NCBI RefSeq assembly: GCF_032854445.1
Contig: NC_088304.1
Span: 8,321,704-8,381,703, forward strand
Source of the DNA: Liolophura sinensis
Taxonomy: Eukaryota; Mollusca; Polyplacophora; Chitonida; Chitonidae
Length of the DNA stretch: 60,000 bases
Reading direction: 5' to 3'
Within the stretch, counting starts at the first letter, position 1. Every line of letters begins with the position of its first letter. Of the stretch, positions 55,801 through 60,000 are shown one piece after another. The position numbers and the translations under genes are program-made. The notes beneath the pieces were generated by a model. That model had not been told where the DNA came from and did no database searches. It worked only from the letters and a program-made list of their open reading frames with translations.

Positions 55801-57490
55801 AATCAAGTGCGCATGTACTGTGCCATTACAGCAATCAAGTGCACATGTACTGTGCCATTACGGCAATCAAGTGCACATGTACTGTGCCATTATGGCAATC
55901 GAGTGTGGAAGTACTGTGCTATTATCATTATGGCAATCAAGTATGTACATGTACATACTGAGCCATTATGACAATCAAGTGCGCCTCTACTACGCCAGTA
56001 CAGCAATCAATTGTGTATGTATTTTGTCATTATACAATCAACAAAATTTCTGCTTCACTATCACTCAAGCAGCATCTATTCTTTTAACCTGAAAGGGGCC
56101 TGGTTGTAACAAGGTTGATGACATCAAACTTTCTGAGTCAATCAGAATAGCTTTGTGCAACACAACAAAGTGTGCGTACTTGTACGGCTATGTATTAACA
56201 CCAGCTGACTAGCCGATGTTGTCAGACACTTTGGGGACTCGTTTCACATGCATGTATGGTAGGCTGAGAAATTGTAAAAACCTGTTGTTCATGTATACAA
56301 GAGATTCATGACCTCAATATCACTGAACTCATTGATATTAGGCATGGGTGCCACAGTCACCCTGTATCACCCCAATGATCCACTAGCACTGGACAATAGC
56401 CATAGCACAACCCATTAATAAAACATCTTGTGAACCTATAGGCACAGAATATACACGTGTATGTTGTGTATAAATGCACTGTATAATGTTAACACTTAAG
56501 GATGCATACTGCATTATATATAAAGACACAGAAAACCTTGAGAAAACAGCTCATCTCATCCTTAGCAGAAAATACATACATGTACAGTGTATGTAAGCTG
56601 TGTAAACATTCAGTGCATACTCGCATAAATGTGTAGCTGGAGACAAATGTGCTAACAGACTATTCCATGTACAAGCCACTTTTGGAAAATGCCACCACGA
56701 AAACAATGTGCACAGGTCACTGGCACAGGCCGTCAAAAAAACATGTACAATGTGGAGTAAGTATGTAGTATGTATATGTACTTATTCGCCCTACATGACC
56801 TAAAAATTCGACCACCAAAAAATTTTTTTTTTGGAGGCCAATAAATGCCATGAGATATTACCTCTAGTGCTAACATTGGCATTTTCCCAGTAAGACATCC
56901 TCCCACCTTCCAAATACCTCTTAAAGCACCTTTCTACAACTCCCAGAATCTGGACAAATGAGCAAAATTTTAGGTCATTTAGGGCAATAAAAGAATAACT
57001 CATTGTGTGTTTGCACTTACAATACAAATATGACTATATGCAAACTTTCCTTTAGTACAGTTACAGTTTGTGTTAAGATAGGGCAATAAACACTACTTTT
57101 GGTTACTGTCTGGGATTTCAAAGGTAGGACATATCAGGATATAATATTTATATATACATAAGTGTATAATTATGTACAACGACCTGTGTTGTTCATCACA
57201 ACATCTTTCTATCTCTCTACTAGCAGTCCTTAGCCATCAGTGTGCATGTCCTTGATAACAACTCAAATGTCATCAACAAAATTGGACACAATTCCAATTT
57301 TGTCTTCAATTCACTGTCACTTGGCATAAAAATGGATTTTCACTTATATAAAAAAAATTAAACCAAAGTTGATTTTGACCTTGGCGTAACCTTGAGACAT
57401 AACAGGACCCGATATCATATGAGAATTCAGCTTCACAGTTATAAACTGGGTACAGTTTACATGTATAATGAACTCCTCCAATGCATGCCA
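52881..57490. other. Downstream flank of the TMEM132-type gene, possibly a long 3' untranslated region
   Basis: 4.6 kb with no SINE or MITE that I recognise, unlike the rest of the window. Open frames here (such as 55319-55648) have no family signature. Part may be the 3' untranslated region of the minus-strand gene, but I could not pick a polyadenylation site. Confidence 0.35.
55762..56035. repeat. 32-33-bp tandem repeat
   Basis: About eight units of GCAATCAAGTGCACATGTAC + TGTGCCATTACG. GCAATCAAG recurs every 32 bp from 55767 to 55863, with later units more diverged. Open frames over it are repeat artefacts. Confidence 0.92.
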
Positions 57491-58615
57491 TTATGCTGTG
57501 GATTCTTTCAGATTGTCAAAATAGTCGAGAAGTTGATCGTAAGTCATTCCCATTGCCTCATAGTCCCACTGAGGCTCCTTCACTGCCAACCCAGACTGTA
57601 AGGACTGGCTAATTGAGGCCATTCGTGACAAACTACCCTCATCGTCTAAATCACCTTCTTCCAGTGGGTTGTTTGTTATTCGAATGCTACACTCAGATCC
57701 TTTATACTCTGAAATTGTGCTGTTTCGGTTGCTCGCCGAACTTGGCTCGCTGCAGCTGTCTTTGCGAGACAAAGTAGACTGGTGGTTGCCATTAAAATCC
57801 GAATCTGGCATGAGAGCTTGCGGAGAGCGCATAGTCACAGCATTGCGTTCCAGGGTGGCGCGGCCTATCCACACCCAGTCATTGGCATTTGTCACCAAAT
57901 CCTTATTAACACTTGGCACTTTTTTCTTACGGTATCTAAAGACAAAAATCACACAGTTGAAGAGAAAGACGACTATGGCCAGGCAGAACATGCCGAGCAG
58001 GACATACATCCCAATCTCTAATGGTGTCATCCCTTTTGAAACAGGCGTGAACTGCAGCTGCGGCTCGTGCTCTGGATCATCCTCGTCATTTCCGGTCTGC
58101 GTCGGACTTTCTATGGTGCCGTCCTTGTCTATAGGATAAACTTGAACCTTTCCTTTGACTGGGCGCGTGTTTTTGGACATCTCTCTTTGCCGGTGATAAT
58201 TGCGATCTCTGTCTGACTGGTCTGTCCCGCCATGTCTACTGTCATCGTGTCGAGATGGCTGCCCGTCTTTCCTACGGCCATTGGCATGATTCATGAACCC
58301 CCCGTCATTCTGGTACGTTTCCAGGTAGCTCTTCTCTACACCGATATCCACGTCAACGTACACAAATGTCGCCGCCAACGGGTTCGTTTTCTTCTTGTAG
58401 CAGGAGCTGTCTAGCTTGAGCAATACCTTGAGCAGGTTACCCTTTCCCTGGCTGAGGGCCTTGACACGGGGCTGGTATGGGGAAGAGTAGGGAGTGATGC
58501 CAATCAGGTGATGGTTCAGACTGATAACGTCCAGGTGGTACTGCTCAGGCTGGACATACTTCAGTGGGAAGACTGTTCCGTCTGAGTATTTCACCATAAC
58601 ATCAAGCACGCCCTC
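57491..58615 (-). CDS. TMEM132: TMEM132-family protein, C-terminal exon (gene partial)
   Basis: The last coding exon, 1125 bp (374 residues plus TAA). The acceptor on the minus strand is TTGATGTGTTCACAG, with the exon starting at 58615 in phase 0 with EGVLDVMVKYSDG. It holds the last extracellular part (YHLDVISLNHHLIGITPYSS; GKGNLLKVLLKLDSSCYKKK; LAATFVYVDVDIG). A charged stalk follows, then one transmembrane helix (GMYVLLGMFCLAIVVFLFNC, continuing IFVF) and RYRKKK, and a cytoplasmic tail of about 147 residues with NDWVWIG and the end YDQLLDYFDNLKESTA. These match TMEM132 proteins, single-pass type I adhesion-type membrane proteins with Ig-like ectodomains that link to the actin cytoskeleton in neurons. 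The tail has no S/T-F pair, so I see no WIRS-type WAVE-binding motif in it. Earlier exons lie beyond 60000. The paralogue letter cannot be assigned. Confidence 0.95.
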   Translation of the reverse strand, partial: EGVLDVMVKYSDGTVFPLKYVQPEQYHLDVISLNHHLIGITPYSSPYQPRVKALSQGKGNLLKVLLKLDSSCYKKKTNPLAATFVYVDVDIGVEKSYLETYQNDGGFMNHANGRRKDGQPSRHDDSRHGGTDQSDRDRNYHRQREMSKNTRPVKGKVQVYPIDKDGTIESPTQTGNDEDDPEHEPQLQFTPVSKGMTPLEIGMYVLLGMFCLAIVVFLFNCVIFVFRYRKKKVPSVNKDLVTNANDWVWIGRATLERNAVTMRSPQALMPDSDFNGNHQSTLSRKDSCSEPSSASNRNSTISEYKGSECSIRITNNPLEEGDLDDEGSLSRMASISQSLQSGLAVKEPQWDYEAMGMTYDQLLDYFDNLKESTA

Positions 58616-60000
58616 CTGTGAACACATCAATAAGATTGCCATCAGAGTTATTCAATTATCTCATTGGGCCAGCTTGTACAAAAAAATCATAGCTAAAATC
58701 GATTGTAAACCCTATAACTGGGTTTATAATTGACAGTATACATGTAACTAGTCAGCCACTTGCACAAAGGAAATGTAATGTTTCGCAGTTACAACTGCAA
58801 TTGTACACAGAATTTGATTTATGCACACCGTAATTCTTCAACCTATTCAACCATTGGTTTTTCGTGTCGTTTTCAACATAATTGTATGCATAAATTCCAC
58901 TGAAAAAAGAGCCTTAGCAGTTGAAGACTTACAGTTACTGTGGTCTGTGTAAGTGAAAACTTTTTCTTGCCTTCACTTTCAAAAGAGTTACACATCACAA
59001 TGATTCCACAACTACTTGCAATTCATTCTGACCATTCTGGCTAATCCTATAAAAACATAAACTTGTCTCAGCACATGTCTGCAAACAGAGTTAAAAATTA
59101 CTCACAGTCTACTTGAGGCAAGTATTTGTTCTTAACATTTATTTTGAACCAAATGTAAATATTTACAACAGGGTTGACCTGATTTTACTGTACGACTATC
59201 ATAGCTTGCAATCCCTTTGGGCTAGAGGTGTCAGTTGTAAGGTAGGGCTACGTTTATGATGTTGGTGATTTTCAATTAACTCAGGCTGGCGGTCCCAATG
59301 TGCAAGCAGCCTCAGGAATGTTTCAGTTTCTGAAACTGCATGCTCTGAGTAATCAAACACTTTCTAAAAGCATCCAGCAAACCTTACTAACAGCCACATA
59401 CAGAAAGTAGTTAAAAAAGTCTGGGCGCTTCCTTCAGATCTGCGTTTTTGTCTGGTTGGAATTTACCATTTTATGACAGCATTTCTCTTCTACCATGAAA
59501 GTGGTAGACCTATCCCAATCAACTGTAAATTCTGAGAGCCAAGAGAGGAAGTATCAAAATTATCAATTGTGGCCGCTAAGACATCACCAGACGGGCTATA
59601 ATCATCTCCGGACTGTGCGCCGCGGTCACCTTTTCTAAGGCGCCACTATTTTACTTAAATCACATACATCTTATCAACTCTCTTTGCAACCAATATTTCA
59701 AACCATTCTTAAGAGAACAATAGAGGACATGGGGAAATAATTCGCACATTTTTCGAAGATTGCATTTTCTAATGACACAAACACATCACTTCTAGCAGCA
59801 TTTTCATGCATGTCATTGTTTGCATAAATTTCACTGGAAGAATTCCTTCAGTGGTTGAAAAAGTTGATGATTTACAGTGAGCAAATTTAGTCCATAAAAT
59901 AATTCTAGGGCCTTTTTGCAACAGCATGATAATTTTGGTAAATTTTTGGGGACAAGAAATACATCTACATATGTATATGTAGATTTGACAGCTTGGGGTC
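58616..60000 (-). other. Intron of the TMEM132-type gene
   Basis: Sequence upstream of the last-exon acceptor in the gene's direction. AT-rich with no recognised repeat. No further TMEM132 exon is seen up to the window edge. Confidence 0.7.

Noticed and set aside
57669-58414. Plus-strand frames over the TMEM132 exon
   Set aside because: Shadows of the well-supported minus-strand exon.

Overview
This is an animal nuclear genome window, most likely from a mollusc (probably a bivalve). It has sparse split genes with GT-AG introns, AT-rich noncoding DNA, and many tRNA-headed SINEs ending in a tail I know from molluscan genomes (GAGTACGGCGTAAAACACC then AATAAA runs). There is no bacterial gene organisation; most open frames in the window are shadows of repeats.

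Genes that can be supported. (1) Plus strand, 3019-19501: a complete six-exon gene for a predicted 299-residue secreted protein with a signal peptide, a C-type lectin-like domain, a short linker and a C-terminal PAN/apple-like module. All five introns are phase 1. (2) Minus strand, 38583-30085: a gene with a TATA box, a noncoding first exon and five coding exons whose phases all match (predicted 302 residues). The product is secreted, with a charged low-complexity segment and a domain I recall from uncharacterised secreted proteins of molluscs, amphioxus and cnidarians. (3) Minus strand, 58615-57491: the last coding exon of a TMEM132-family gene; the rest lies beyond the right edge. (4) Minus strand, 24530-23895, and (5) minus strand, about 26884-26598: two probable terminal exons of unknown protein(s), each followed closely by AATAAA.

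The rest is repeats. Positions 1-2105 are an 18-bp minisatellite open in most frames of both strands, with 144-bp higher-order units. The introns of gene 1 hold four unrelated minisatellites (61, 55, 40 and 154 bp) and two dead Tc1-like transposases. The introns of gene 2 hold an 83-bp array ending next to a splice donor, a degenerate satellite that has captured pieces of a SINE, a partly palindromic low-complexity block and long G runs. A third Tc1-like transposase fragment lies at 40302-41025.

Five interspersed families can be told apart: SINE family A (about 18 copies or fragments, three with exact target-site duplications), a related family B, tRNA-headed family C, an unclassified family D of about 200-270 bp, and a MITE family E of about 250 bp with long terminal inverted repeats and TA flanks. 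No rRNA, genuine tRNA, CRISPR, virus or prokaryotic mobile element was recognised. Exon models come from splice sites and phase read by eye, without transcript support.
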